Positions 24,101 to 37,233 of a stretch of 64,000 nucleotides of DNA are shown here, piece after piece. This DNA is from Buxus sempervirens. Its lineage: Eukaryota > Streptophyta > Magnoliopsida > Buxales > Buxaceae. The notes beneath the pieces were generated by a model that saw only the letters and a program-made list of their open reading frames with translations, searched no databases and was not told the origin of the DNA. Positions within the stretch are counted from its first letter, which is position 1. Each line of letters starts with the position of its first letter. The position numbers were made by a program, and so were the translations under genes. Where the stretch lies: the NCBI GenBank assembly GCA_947561395.2, contig OX387184.1, positions 992,001 through 1,056,000 on the forward strand, read 5' to 3'.

Positions 24101-27100
24101 TAGACCAGTTTTTGGAAGAAACAGAAAAGGCAAAAGGCGGGGCCTCAATAATCGCATCAGTGGCACCAAGTCCCCACAAAATCCCGTTAAGGTTGGAGCT
24201 GCTTTTCTTGCAGTTTGCCGGGGAAAGGTTTGCATCTTATATTGAACTAAAGACTTGTGCAACTCCAATCACTTTTATTTGAGCTAGTAAGTGGGCACTT
24301 GTTTTTGTATGAGAGACCTAACTGATGTCTTTCCCTTGTGTTTAAAAGAGTAAGATTTCATTTTTTCTGGGATTTAAGTATTGGCCAGTACTGAATTTAG
24401 TCAACTGGTACAACTTAGTACAGTTTAATACCAATTTCATGCGGGTATTTATGGTAATACTGGCAAGTACTAGTTCGTGCTGGCTATGGCTGGTACTTGG
24501 GTTTTAAACATTGTTTTTGTTTGCTGACTATAGTTTGGTAATTGGTCCTTTATTTTTCTTGTTGTATACTCGCCGATCGTTGATTAATGTTGTCATCATC
24601 CAATTGTTCTCGAATGCATCCATTCAACGGGCTTGAGTGATATTGACGGGTCATAGGGCTTGAGTGAAGAAGATGTATGAGATAATTATTTCATTTGCGC
24701 TCAAAGAAAATTTTTAAATGAATACTGTTATGTTAGTTATGATGCATTAAGTAGAATAATGGGCAAAAATAAGGCCACATATACATAGGGTGGGGAATGA
24801 ATAGGTGCAAGGATATAGAGGAGTAATGCTAAATAGGTGATAAAATGAAGGCAGTTTAATAAGGTTGTTTAGCAATTTTAAATGAAGACCTGGGTAGTTG
24901 CTTCGTAGAAGGTGTAAGGAGCATGTTGAAGGATTAGAAAGGGCACAAGGAAACTGTCAAGGGCATTGCTGAAGTTGGTTAGAAGTAATTTAACTGCACT
25001 TCTGGAGACATGGTTTTTGATCAATTAGGATGGTGGATGTAGATTTTGTTGCCAAGCCCTACCATTTGGGACATATTGTTATAGTATTTTGCTCGTGTGA
25101 CAAAATACATAGTTTCACGGGTTGATCTGTTGGCAATCTGGAATGTATACTTTCATTTTGCTCATGTTTCCTTCATGCGGATGAGAACAGGTTGGTGTTC
25201 TAGTCATTTAGATGAAATAAATTTTTTATGTTTTGATCCAAAAATGTTCTACAAAGATTGTATGCCCATTGTCTAGCTATTCTATTACCAGTGAATCATC
25301 AGATCTATATTCCCGGCTTGATGAACAGATAGGTCAGATTTTTTTTAAAATTTTTTATTCAAGTATGCTTCATCGAGAAAAGCTCTAAAAATCTATTTAT
25401 GGATTTCTAATGACTATGCTTTGAATAGGCTCTTAATCTAAGGCAGTATTAAATCCCTTTTTTTTTTGGAAGGTATTAAATCTTTCATTTACTTCCATTA
25501 GGATTGGACATTAATTGCATAATTAATTCTGTTTACTATTTTAGATCAGTTGTTCAGAGTGAAGTGGCAGTGAGTGACTCCAGAAAACCTTTTCCTTTTT
25601 ATATAAAAGTTGGATGATCTTAAATTTGAGACTTCTGTCAGGAATTTCATATCTAACTTAGGGGTTTTAGGATATAATTGGTTAAATTTTCATGACCAAA
25701 CAATTTGCATACTGAAATTTAGAGTTTGGATCCTTCTTGGAGGAGATTTTACTACATGTACATGTCTTCGGATCTCAATGTCATGTGATAAATCCAAGAA
25801 AAATAATTTTTGTACATATACATGAATACCTAAAAAAAAAAATTCATCCAAAATAATTTTGGTAGTTTTCCATATATAGAGTTTCTATAATAGGAAGAAC
25901 TGAAAGTTTTACTCTCTTCCCCTGTTGAATGAAATCTGAATTATAACAACATTCATTTAAAGAAGACCTCTTTTACAATGAACTGCCAACTGGTATATCA
26001 ATGAATTTCATCTAATTTGTGCAGGTCTCAGAAGGGATTGACTTTTCTGATGAGAATGCTCGAGTGGTGGTATCCTTTTGCACTCTCTTTTAAATAATGA
26101 TTTGTTGTTTTGTATTTGCTGAATCTGCTGATGACTTGTACTTGAAAATTCACTGTAATTGATTAGGCATATAAAAGTAGCCATCTGTTCACCGGTATCT
26201 CATGACTATAGAATCTATTGTCTATCAGTTTGGTGACATTTTGTAAGTTTTAGCCAGTCTTGAACCTTTCACTCATGTGCCAGTCTGCTGTCTACAATTG
26301 ATTTTAATCTTAACTATCCTAGATAATTGTTGGAATTCCATTCCCTAACATGTAAGTATTCCATACAAAATATTCTGAATTCCAGTTATCCAATAATCTA
26401 TCATTCTGATTAGAATTTGTCAGCAGAAATGATATTCAAGTGGCACTGAAAAAGAAATATAATGACACATACAAATCATCCAAGAACCTTTTAAGTGGGA
26501 ACGAGTGGTACTGCCAGCAAGCATTCCGTGCTCTGAATCAAGCTGCAGGTTTCTCTTGTCCTTTGCTTCTATTTCATCATTGTAGTATACTTTTTTTTTC
26601 CCGTAGTGATGCATGCCTGATTTGAATTTCAATGTTTATCTCTTAATTTATGTAGGTCGTTGCATAAGGCACAAATTTGATTATGGAGCTATCATCTTCA
26701 TAGGTATTGCTCTTATATTTCTTTGGTTTATGATGCGGTTTCTTCTATCTGCAAAAAATTGTTTATAGGCTTTCTTATGCACAAGACATGTCTGACATCG
26801 CTTTTTTTTTCCCCTCTGTCTATAACTGTAAATATGACAACCTAATGCTATAGTTTTATTTAGGGTGAAATTTGCCCTTAAAAATATTTCTGTTGCTGAT
26901 CCTGACTAAATGGGATAAGGCATTTTATTTTTGTTGTTGTTGCTCTTGTTACATGTTATTATTGTGGCTGATTACTGTCTAGTTCTTTTCAATTTTTTTG
27001 TGTAAAATGTTTGAGGGTCAAGTAGATCAAGAAGATTGCCAAAAAAAGACTTGTGTGCTTCGAGTGAGCAAATGTAATTTAATTACTCAAATGTACTTTT

Positions 27101-30100
27101 TCTTTAGTTGGAAATAATCATTTGATTACCATTTATCAAGCAAATATATCATCACAATAGCTGAGAGAGTTTAATAACATTGTTCAATTTGTACTCTTTA
27201 AAGTCACAGCATATGCTAAAACTACTCAAATTCTTTCTCTTCTTTTCATTTATAGATTAAATAATACATTTAGAACATATATATGTTTGAAAGGTAAATT
27301 CAAGTAAAAAAATGAGTTTAGGGAGAAAAAGTTAGAGCGGTAATGTTTTAGTTATATGCCGAAGATACAAGGCTGGGACTTGTTAAGAGCTTTTATCTCT
27401 CTTTTCCTGGAAAGGAAAATGCAGACCTATAAAATATTCAATTATTTGTGGCAATGCATACAGCATATTAATTTTTTGGGTTATATACAACATGAGAAAT
27501 ACTGTATTCTCGTGTTCTTTGAATCTTTTTAAAGCATTTGACACATTCCAACTGTTTACATTGATGAAAGAAAAAATATAATTGCTCTATGTTTCTGAAC
27601 TTGTCCCATATTGTTATGCATTTTCACCTGCAAATTTACATCCATAGGTTGATAGCTTCTGTTTTTCATAGATCCTTAACCTGTGTTTGCACTATGCATA
27701 ATTGTTCTTTGGATTCAAACACTTTTTCTCATGCATTTCAAGTCCTCCTTGTTGTATCAGTCATCATTTGTAACTTCTCGGAACTTTTTATTTTTTATTT
27801 TATTTTTTCTTTTGCAAGCAGATGAGCGGTATAGGGAAGAAAGGAATATGGCATATGTTTCAAAGTGGCTAAGGAAGTCCATCAAAAAATATGACAGCTT
27901 CGACACGTCATTAGACGGTTTAAAGAACTTTTTCCAAGATGTCAAGGTCCTGAATTAACCCTTGTGTTCTTTGTTTTCCTCATCCACATATTCCCCTTCC
28001 CTCCCCAATTCTTTTTGAAATATCTACCCGAGTCATTCCAGCAACAAAGTAAATGTCAATGATCCATATACAGGAATGGGTTGGTCAGAAGGGCAAGACT
28101 CTCTTAGAAGCTTCTGATATCAGCGATGAAAATATCCCTTCTACAAGGCAAAAACAATCTGGTAAAGCATCCTTCGGAAAGAAAATGCAGACAGTGCACC
28201 AGCTTGATGATTGTGATAGGCAGGAATTAGTTTCTAAAGACAATAAAAAGGGAGTGTATTCTTCTCAATATATAAATTCTATATGTGAGAATAAGACCGC
28301 TGCTCTTAATCAGAAAGCTCATGGTACTGTTGATGTTAATCAATTTTCTCAGACAGGCGAGAAGGATATGGAAGGCTGCCGAGACTACATTGACTTGGAA
28401 TGCAGTTTTGAGAAAGACTCAAGGTAAACTGATTAATTAAGTTAATGTCCTCTTTATTGCTTCTTGAACATGTGATAAGTACTAAATAAAATATCTTATT
28501 TCTAGCATTGTCTAGTCAAAAACAATTTTTAGTTATGAGGTTCGAATTTTTGTTTCTGATGTTTCTACAATATGCAAGGGCCATCAAATGCAAGTAGAAA
28601 GCAGAAAAAATTAACATGAAATTTGTCTTGGAGTTCCTAAAATTTTCAAGATTTTCTTTGGTGAAGTATCCAACTTTCTGTGGTCAGTTTTCAACTGCTC
28701 CTTACACTTTCACACAGAACAGAAGTTTATGGCATGCAGCACCATCAAAGAGAGGATAGCTACAGTTTTTTTCACCATGTTTATGTTTGTGTGTAAATGT
28801 GAGAGAGAGAGAGAGATACCTTTTCAATATAAGATCTATTATTCTTAAATTTTCATTGTCAAGAGTTGGATCATCTTTGCAATGTTGTGAAAATGTAGGC
28901 TAACTCTCGAGTGTTTATTCTTTTATTTGTTGCAAATAATGAGAGTTCATGTTTTATAATATTTTTGCGCCCCAATCATTTCATGTAACTAAACAAGAAA
29001 TCAGCATGAATTACTTTTGCAGATGTCTTGAGACATTTTCTGTGGCTTCCTCTAGTGATAGTCAAGAAATATCTGTGGTGAAGGAAACTCCAGTATTGGG
29101 TGATGATGTTGCAATTGCAAGTCCTGAAGTTTCTGATAAAGATGACAACTCAAATTCAACTATAATTCAGGCATCTAAGGAGATTACACCGGAAGTTTCT
29201 TATAAAGATGACAACTCAATTACATGTGGGCCTCCTAATGACACATTTTCTTTGGCGATTACACCGGAAAAAAGGGCCTCTCTCGATATCTGCAATCAGA
29301 AATCAGAAATGTGTTCATATTTAAATTTGAGTGTGAATTCACATACCCAGAAAAGGAGAAAACAAATAGGTTTGCCATTGGTGGACCTTGTTCAACTTGA
29401 TGGATTTGGCAATCCTGATGAGAAACCTGCTTATTTGGATTCAAAGAATAGCATCAATGGGCCTACAGATGCTAACCGCAGAATTGAATTTGGATTCAAG
29501 GAAAGCTATTCAGAGTGCCAATACAAGAATCTGAATGACCTAGAATATCTCAAATCAAATAACTGCAGCACATCATGTGCATCTTCCATCCTTGTTATGG
29601 ACAAGAGACTATGCATTCGTTGCTCACTTTGCAGAAACATGTTGGGTCTGTCCGAAAATCATTTTCTCGTCACATGCTTGTTGACGACATCTTCAAAAAC
29701 TTACCTTACATCTTTACTAGGAAGTGATTTAGAATCTCCATCCACTAACAGATTAAAGGGAGTGCCGGTCGTGATATCTGACATTTCATCTGTTGACCCA
29801 CGAGTCTACAAGAAGACTGCTATTGAAAACGGCAGAGAACAGGATATCTGGTGTGAAGAAGATGGCTGCGTGTTTCGAACTGTTTTCTGTCCATTCTGTA
29901 CAGCCTCTGACAAGTGCCTTGGCCTACAAATCATGGCATGTAACTCACCAAATGTTCATTTGCTTGACAAGGTAGGATTTCTGACATATACATATGTTCT
30001 TGGCATCCAAGTTTATGCTACTTTTGATTAGACTCGGATCAGATTTAAATTATGTTATCTTTACATCAAGTTGCTTATTATAATTCTCGCTATCTTCCCA

Positions 30101-30735
30101 CTTCTTTAACATGGAGTAATTATTTCTGATATTTTTGGATGTTGAATTTGCAGATCTTATTTTATTTTGATTGCTTGGAAATCAACAATCTTGAAGGGCC
30201 AAAAGCAAAGGTGGACTAGTGATTCATCCCCTTTTTTTTTCCTTGTAATACTAAGCAAAATTGAAAGCAAATTTCAATAATTGCGATCAGATTTCTTTGT
30301 TCCACCTACATTACATTTAGATGATAGGAACTTTTTTCATATTCATCACTTAACCCACTTCAAACTGAAACAACGTGGGAAGAAACTTCATTTCAAGCTA
30401 GAGTAAAACTTAACTGTGATCTTCTTTACCATGAGTTTTTCCTGACTTATTTTCTTATATTAGGATTCCTTGCGGGGTAATGGTGCAAATGTTGCAGAGT
30501 TAAATTCAATCAATAAATTCTCATACCTGCCTCAGAGTCAAAGTTCAAGAGGCTGGAGAACTACAAAATCTAAGGTTAGGAATATCTAGCATTCACTCTT
30601 ATTGTCACCTTTCGGGCAGGTTAGTTATGAGGTGCACCTCCTAATGTTTTGCAGTTGAGACGACCCAAAAGAGGTATACTTTCTGAAACAGAGGACCAGA
30701 AGAATGCTGAAGCCGGAGCTCCTGTGGACACCTGA
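15179..30735 (+). CDS. FANCJ: FANCJ/BRIP1-type Fe-S DNA helicase (XPD family)
   Basis: This is a 5'-3' superfamily 2 helicase for cross-link repair and meiotic recombination. Exons: 15179-15569, 16463-16553, 16698-16773, 16940-17004, 17088-17132, 17239-17339, 17419-17560, 19112-19173, 19250-19323, 19407-19477, 20590-20677, 21007-21079, (gap), 21418-21439, 22116-22224, 23371-23464, 23558-23641, 23715-23871, 24031-24227, 26025-26069, 26323-26351, 26427-26548, 26656-26703, 27822-27946, 28074-28423, 29023-29971, 30154-30210, 30464-30574, 30655-30735. About 1290 residues. Visible motifs: Q motif PYKPYGSQ (about 41-48), Walker A SPTGTGKS (73-80), ASRTHSQ, the Fe-S cysteine region (about 193-265), DEAH (301-304, split by an intron), LTSGTLAPM, GKVSEGIDF, and motif [16 protein letters not shown]. 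The C-terminus is Ser/Asn-rich with CxxC pairs. All junctions fit except 21079 to 21418, where a short exon with length 2 modulo 3 is missing. Confidence 0.93.
18160..18804. mobile_element. Foldback MULE-type MITE in a FANCJ intron, with 9-bp target duplication
   Basis: The element spans 18169-18795 (627 bp) and is flanked on both sides by CATTAAAGC (18160-18168 and 18796-18804). Nearly the whole element is one long inverted repeat centred near 18480. For example, the left arm has GGGTGATTTCAATTTAAAAT and the right arm has the reverse complement of a close variant. Its ends (TTTGCC...GGCAAA) are inverted too. A 9-bp duplication with long terminal inverted repeats is typical of Mutator-like elements. 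Short frames on both strands here are by-products of the palindrome. The ends are GC-rich in CG/GCG patches compared with the AT-rich intron. Confidence 0.85.
21100..21425. repeat. Tandem duplication of about 145-155 bp inside FANCJ, including a splice-acceptor copy
   Basis: The block running from GATTTTTTTACT through CACTTTGGTGGGAACTTGCT, (ATG)n, CATGCAGGGCT and CTTTCTTTACAGCGAT occurs twice in a row, with the second copy ending at the real exon start at 21418. The first copy therefore carries a decoy acceptor (ACAG/CGAT at about 21257). The two copies differ at several positions. The repeat lies exactly where the FANCJ reading frame could not be joined. Confidence 0.8.
26905..26945. repeat. 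RTE-like LINE or SINE 3' tail remnant
   Basis: TGGGATAAGGCATTTTATTT followed by repeated GTT resembles the GGGATAAGGC-(TTG)n 3' end seen in plant RTE-type retroelements. It is a short fragment in the FANCJ intron between 26703 and 27822. A weaker candidate is at about 25060-25090. Confidence 0.35.
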
Positions 30736-31996
30736 AACTTTCTCTGGAAATATATCTGAATTGGTGATCTCAGCTGCTATTAATGACTGATAATCCAGGA
30801 GAAGTCAAATGAGATGATAACCAAGACAATAGGAGAAGCGCTGTTGTGAGATGGCTCACTCAAACATGGCTTACAACAAACTTTCCTGGTGTTTTTTGAT
30901 GATAGAGAGTATGTTTGTCCAAATATGCGTAGTAATTTATATATCTCATCTGGTGCATTAGAAAGAAAATTTTGGGAGGGGACTTTTTGTAGACCGCTGG
31001 TGCTGGAGTTGCAACTGTTGCCTAGTAGTGAGCTAGAGCAGCAGCATGTTGATAACCTAACAGTCCAAGTAAACAGGTAAAAGGGGCAACGTTTATTTTT
31101 CTTGTACTCCTGATGGTTTAGTACTTCCAATTGTTTGCTTGAGAAGCTTTGTACAGAGTGACAATGAAGTAACGAAATACATAGGTTACAATTTATATTT
31201 TTTAGCTATTTTTTGCATTAACAATAGCAGACGAGTTGTGCTCAGAACCATGTAGGCATTGCAGTGCCCTATAAATCTGGTACGCTAGATGAAAAGCGAA
31301 AATCTGGAGCTGAATTTTTTACTAGGCTAGGATTGTTTTATTTATCACCTTCTAATCAATAAATCAGCGCTAACTGTTCATGAATGACAAAATCTGAGTT
31401 CCTTTGCACGAACGTTAGGTGAAGCACATGAATTATTGGGTGCCAAGCAAATGAGCAAATTAACTGAGCAATGCTAAATACTATTTCAAAAACAACCTTA
31501 ACAAACTTGCTAGATGACAAGGCCTACAGCAAAACATTAAAGCTTCCATTTTTCTCATGAAACTGAGAACTCAACACAAAGCCCAAAACCTCACATCACA
31601 ATTAGAGTTACATACCAACAATGCACATACAACTTATACGTGACAGAACAGTCACGCACATCTAGAGTTCCATCCCAACAATGCAACAATGCACAGAAAA
31701 CCAATCATGCACATCGATCAATTGCAATGTAGCATAGTTTTGCAAGATATGAACTGCAGTTCACAACTTAAGTTGCACTAAAACCACTTGATAGGAATCA
31801 GATCATACTGCATATGTCATCCCTAACTCTTGCACTAAAAAAAAAAAATCCTGCATCTAACTCCTGTATGGGTGTAATTTTTCTATGTTACGTATTGTGC
31901 TTATATATCTATAATTAAAAAACTATCCTCGTGCTTGAACCATTATCTAGTCAATAATACTCAAGGTGAGATCGCCTTGTCAAGATGAGGACAGCA
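30736..31996. other. Convergent 3' flanks of FANCJ and WOX13
   Basis: The two genes converge here. The first 350 bases are probably the FANCJ 3' UTR and the last part the WOX13 3' UTR. Short frames on both strands (for example 30780-31130) have no recognisable content. No RNA gene or further element was identified. Confidence 0.5.
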
Positions 31997-34900
31997 TCAT
32001 CCAATCATGTCATAGCCTTCTCCCCGCCTATAAGGATTAAAGCTCTCTTGTGTTTCCATCTTTCCAATCAGTTGATCAATTCCTGCATTCACCAATATAG
32101 AAGAAATAAGAATATTTTAATAGAACATTACTGATTTAAATTGGAAAAGAAAATTTAAAAGATCAGATCAGATGGTTGAAGAAGCAATGGCTGTAAATGT
32201 AAATTATATATATGTACATATTTATTTATGTATATGTTAGTCTACCAGGGACGACCCATCAATTGGATGGTCCAACTGATGAGTTCCATGTTGCAGGATA
32301 AGATCTGAAGGAGTGCAGACGCACATAACAAAAGTTAAAGAGAAAAAAGAGAGGCTAATATGTATCCATATATCAAGTAGAACTAATGAAGCACAATTTG
32401 ATGATCCAGATGAATGTAAACGCACTATATTGTTGAAACAACAATGATGACATCACCAAAAATTCTTTATCCCAGCAAGTTAGAATCAGAAAAACATTCA
32501 AAAAAGCAATAACTACATGAAATTCCTTCATAGGAGATCAATGGTACAGTAATAATAACAAATCTACAAGAAGTTGAAATAGATTGACATATATGCCAAT
32601 TAGATAACTCTTTTGATTCATTTTTCATGTTTTTCCATTCCTAATTTTCTCAAGTAAGGCTACTGGGGTGAGAATACTCGTTCAAGTCTGAGTGCACCAG
32701 TTTTATATAAAAAATGCCAAGGTCAACCTGTCTCAGGACCCTGGTTAGGTAGGACCTACACCAGGTTATGATCTTATATTTTTCTCTAAGTTACTTGTCC
32801 ATCACAATACAATACTCAGTTTGCTTTCTTTGATATTTTTAGATATCATCAAGCGTATCAAAATTTAAAACTAACATAGTCTGAAATCAAAATGTAATAT
32901 TGTTCAGGCAACACATTTGACCAATGAAGATCAGTAAACTTACGCGGGTTTGATAGCACAGTCTCATAGAAAGAAATGTGGTTTAAACTGCTGGAAGATT
33001 TTGAATCACCATTTGTTGGAAATGCTGACTCTCCTTTATTAGGTTGCAAATCTGAGGGATGAAATTCAGAGCTTATCTCATGATTTTGGAAGCACATATC
33101 TTCCCCCCTTGAAGCAGGGTTTTCATGTGAGTGGAAATTCTCTGGTTTTGCCTTTTTCTCTTTTGGAGACTCAACCTCTGTCTCCACTTCTGATTCTGCA
33201 TTGTTTGATGCAGTAACCAGTTGCTTCCTTTTTGATCGAGCACGCCTATTCTGAAACCAGTTATACACATTTGTTTCTGAAATGTGGCCATGCTGAGTCA
33301 GTTCAGACGTTATCTCTTTGATCTTCTGCTTGCTTGGAGTCCCATTTCCTTGTTCAAAGAGCCGCTCCAGAATTTGAAGTTGCACAGGTGTCGGGGTCCA
33401 CCGCTGCCTGGCAGTGATTTTGTGTCCAGCAGATGTCATTAATGGATCACAGTATAAATTTCCCAGTCTCATTCCTGAAGGCAAGAGTGAAAATCCTTTT
33501 AGGAAACAAGCTTGTTGGCACAATATTCTGGACAAATTGAGGTGATGTTTCCAGAATTAAACAAATAAGCACAGCAGACAGCTAAAATTAATTCTCAACT
33601 ATACATCACTCATAAGACCATGCTTTGAATTGTATGAGTTGGATTCACTCCATCAAGTTTTCAATTTAACAAAACAAATTTGTCCTCGATTTAATTTGTT
33701 ATCAAGCAGAGCTTAGGAATATTGAGAAAAAAGCAAAAAGATTCAGTTCACCGGGAGGATGTGATCTTGGTCCCTAGTGTGAGGAGATACGAACAAACAA
33801 CAATCTAAAGGAATATTCGAAACAGATAAAACATGTTGCAATATGTGAAAACGTACAAGTATGGGTGAAACAAAACGATAAATTGATTTTGATAAACTTA
33901 AATGGAGAATACGTTTTGTGTTGCTAACCCCAATTAATTGTGAAAGGCGTTTGTTGTTTTGTTCCAAACAGTACCTTTGTCCATGTAAGAAAGTCAACCT
34001 GAGTATTCGCAGTAGTCAAACCAGACCAATTTTTTGGTTGAGTTCATGAATAGACCAAGTCAAAAATTTGATGTCACAAAATAAACAAACTTTCCAGGCC
34101 ACTCAATGAGGGAAGGATTGTCCAACGAAAAATATTAAATATTAGACAGGGATAAAAATATTATACATATACTCAAATGTCTAACAAAATGATGATCACC
34201 TTTTATCCCTCAATGAATCAGAAGAGAAGTAAAATATTAAACTGAAAAAAATCCTTAAAATGGCTTGAAAACATGTCTGCATCAAGAAAGAAAGAAATGC
34301 ATGATAAGTGTTTCCCAAGCAAGATGCAACAAAATTAAGTAGCATAGAGGGTGAGACTTAATTTCAAAGAATATCATTTAAGTTAGGTAATTCCACTGTT
34401 CTACATGGGAAAAAAAAAGCAGTGAACATGCATTAGGTGCATCAAATATTAGAAAGGGAAAGATCAAAACTTTCAGTAACTAAAAGTGATAAGAGAAGTG
34501 CTACTCCAACAAAATTAACTTGTGGATCCACTATAACGACCCAACCCAGCGAGGTATTGTCCGCTTTGGGCTTAAGCCTGCTCGGTTTTGTCCTCAAAAG
34601 GGGCCTCGCTAGTTAGAGTGTTCTTTCTGTCTCTTATACCATACTGGGGTTTCATCCGTTTCCGATGTGGGATTAGGATATTACAATCTCCCCCTCTTTA
34701 GGGCTACACGTCTTCGTGCAGTGGCCACTTAAAAGCCTACCAGCCCCTCATGGGCCTAGCCTCGTCGGTCCAACCACTTTCTATAGGCAACACCAGGACC
34801 ACACTAACCACGGACTACTAGACTCAGAACCTGGCTCCGATACCATTTGTAACAATTCAACCCAATGAGGTATTGTCCGCTTTGGGCCTAAGCCCGCACG

Positions 34901-37233
34901 ATTTTGTCCTCAAAAGGCGCCTTGCTAGTTAGAGTGTTCTCCCTATCTCTTATACCATACTCGGATTTCATCCGTTTTCGATATGGGATCAGGATGTCAC
35001 ATCCACACCCTCGCACAAACAGTAATTTAAAAGCTTCTTGAGTAAGAAAAGTTTAGATATAGGAATAACATGCTAAGAAAACAAAATAATAATAAACTTC
35101 ATACAAGGGTACTGTCATGTCTAGAGGCAATCATGGAAAAAAGGGAAGTAACAATCTAAAATTCCATTTTTCTCAAAAACAAAGTTATCGATCGCTGAGC
35201 GGCACTTGTTATAGTTCTGTGAATTTTCAGGTAAATATACCTTTCCAGGTAAAAATAGAAAGGGTGGATTGATATGAGCCTAACTATCACTACTTCTCTT
35301 GTCATGTGTTATTAACTTGCTCAATTTAATGTGGCCAAACCATATATATTGCTTTAGCTAAAACCCTCAAATTTTTTTTAAATAATTTGTAGCTGTGGTC
35401 AAATAGAAACGTACATGTGAATATAATTATGCATCAAGGCATCCTGATATATTCAAGAAAAGAACAACAGAAGTTGTCTCGACAGTGTTCAATTTCTATA
35501 TGGGTTCTTCAACCTCGCCGATATTAGACTCTAGGAAGGACCTTTCTTCAGATAATTGGCAAAATGTCAAACTTTTCTTGTTTTTTCCTTTTTTCCCCCT
35601 CTTTAAGAGTGAGAGAAACTACTCATAATCATGATATTTTTCACAAGCTAATACAACTTTGTGCAATACCATTTGTTTTGCAAGTATAATTTGTTGGAAT
35701 TAAATTAAAAACCTCGTTCTGCATTGACAAAAAAATCCTATTAACAATGAAATTAGCCAATTTGTCTTCTAATTAACAAAATTGCATGATTCCGAAGAAT
35801 ATATATTCCAAACCTATAAATAAAATGAGGTAATTGGCAATAGACATTAGTAACCCAACTGATAGATATGACGGTTGAAGAATTTATGATGAGCTAGCTA
35901 ATCAAAAGCTCGTTTCAACATATAAGTTCAGAGCTAGATGTAGCAACCACAAATGACATTTCCTAAACAAGTTACGCGACATCTGTTTAATTGTTGAATC
36001 AAATTAAGGTATCAGATGAGGATAACAAGTTAACCAAATTAGATCAAACTTGTATTGAGTCACCAATGGTCCAATGACAGGGTTAAAATTGCTATAATTT
36101 CAATTCAACAGACATTGTCGATCCAGAATAAAACCAATATTTTATTATTAGACAAAATGATCAACGAAAAAAGTTTTGAACTTATTCTCTTCCACACGAT
36201 GCTCAATTCTTACCATACCAACTACTGGGAGAAAAATTACAAACGGTTGACATCAACCATCAAAAGCATGACTTCTAACTTCCTACATTTAAATACACCC
36301 AATTTTTTTTTAAAAAAAAAAAAGGAACTTCATACTCGGTAAAAAATGCTCAACACTAGAGCCGAATTAATCAAAACTACAGGCTGAGCGAGCGATTTCC
36401 AAACAGTAATGCTGACTCCACGCCCACAAAAGGTCAAGGCAACTTTCATTGAAGGAAAATAACCTAAACACTTCCCAAAACAAACAGAAATCATCATGTA
36501 GAATCCAAAAATGACATGGGAAATATAATATCCCCGACAAGCTAGCTCATCGTAAAACTGTCTTCCCTACCGCTTAAAGAATTTAGCCAGACACAATCCC
36601 TAGATGATATAGGAAAACTAAAAGAAGCAGATAACAGAACGACATTTATCCTCCCGCGCAAAATCGAAAGAGAAAAAAACGAAAGAACAAAAAAGGAAAA
36701 AATAAGTGTAAGAGAATTCAAGCACCCGATAAACCCATAATTATTTTCATACAAAAAAATCATAAAAAGATCTCCAGACCAAAAAAAGGGATATAAGAGA
36801 GCCATCATAAAATCTTATTAAAGCCCATTAAAGAAAGCCAATAAAGGAATCAAACCAAGCCATTAAGTTCTGAAAAGATTCAATCAATAAAACCCCTTAT
36901 AAACACCAAAAATTTCACCGTTACAACTATCACAAACATAAAAGGTACAAAGAGATTATGAGTGTGCATTTTTTGAGTGGAGAGAGGGAGATAGAGGGTG
37001 TTGGAACCTGCGAGATCCTGCTGAGCAGTAATGGCTTTGTGCATTTCGACAAGTTGCTCACAGATGGTTGCGTAAACAGATATTTGTTCTCGAAGAAGTT
37101 CCATCTGCTCATCTGTCATCACCTTCACGTACATTACGCCACCATTTTGTTGTTGCTCTTGCTGTTGCTGTTCCTGCTTCTCCCACTCCATCCTCAATTC
37201 ATCCACTCTTCCACCATCAACCAACATAGTCAT
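31997..37233 (-). CDS. WOX13: WUSCHEL-related homeobox transcription factor, WOX13 (ancient) clade
   Basis: A nuclear homeodomain transcription factor. Three minus-strand exons: 37233-37008, 33474-32944, 32082-31997. Together they make 843 nt, 280 residues plus stop, with phases 1 and 1 at the two junctions. Exon 1 ends with the conserved N-terminal block of this clade ([20 protein letters not shown], then [19 protein letters not shown]). Exon 2 opens [13 protein letters not shown] and holds the complete homeodomain, from about [20 protein letters not shown] to [16 protein letters not shown], with the extra loop residues of WOX proteins. No WUS-box is seen, as expected for the WOX13 clade. 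Exon 3 encodes a short conserved tail (IDQLIGKME...). The chosen ATG gives MTMLVDGG; an upstream in-frame ATG at 37377 would add an unlikely hydrophobic and Arg-rich leader. Intron 1 is 3.5 kb and contains a TRIM element. Confidence 0.92.
34527..35006 (-). mobile_element. TRIM: miniature LTR retrotransposon in WOX13 intron 1
   Basis: Two direct repeats of 154 bp, 34532-34685 and 34848-35001, enclose 162 bp. The element is flanked by a 5-bp target duplication TCCAC (34527-34531 and 35002-35006). Read on the minus strand, the 5' LTR (the 35001 side) starts TGTGAC and ends TTACA. Directly after it comes TGGTATCGGAGCC, close to the usual initiator-Met tRNA primer-binding site. The purine-rich AAAGAGGGGGAGAT precedes the other LTR as a polypurine tract. 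No coding sequence is present, so it is non-autonomous. The LTRs differ at many sites, so the insertion is old. It lies on the same strand as WOX13. Confidence 0.88.
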
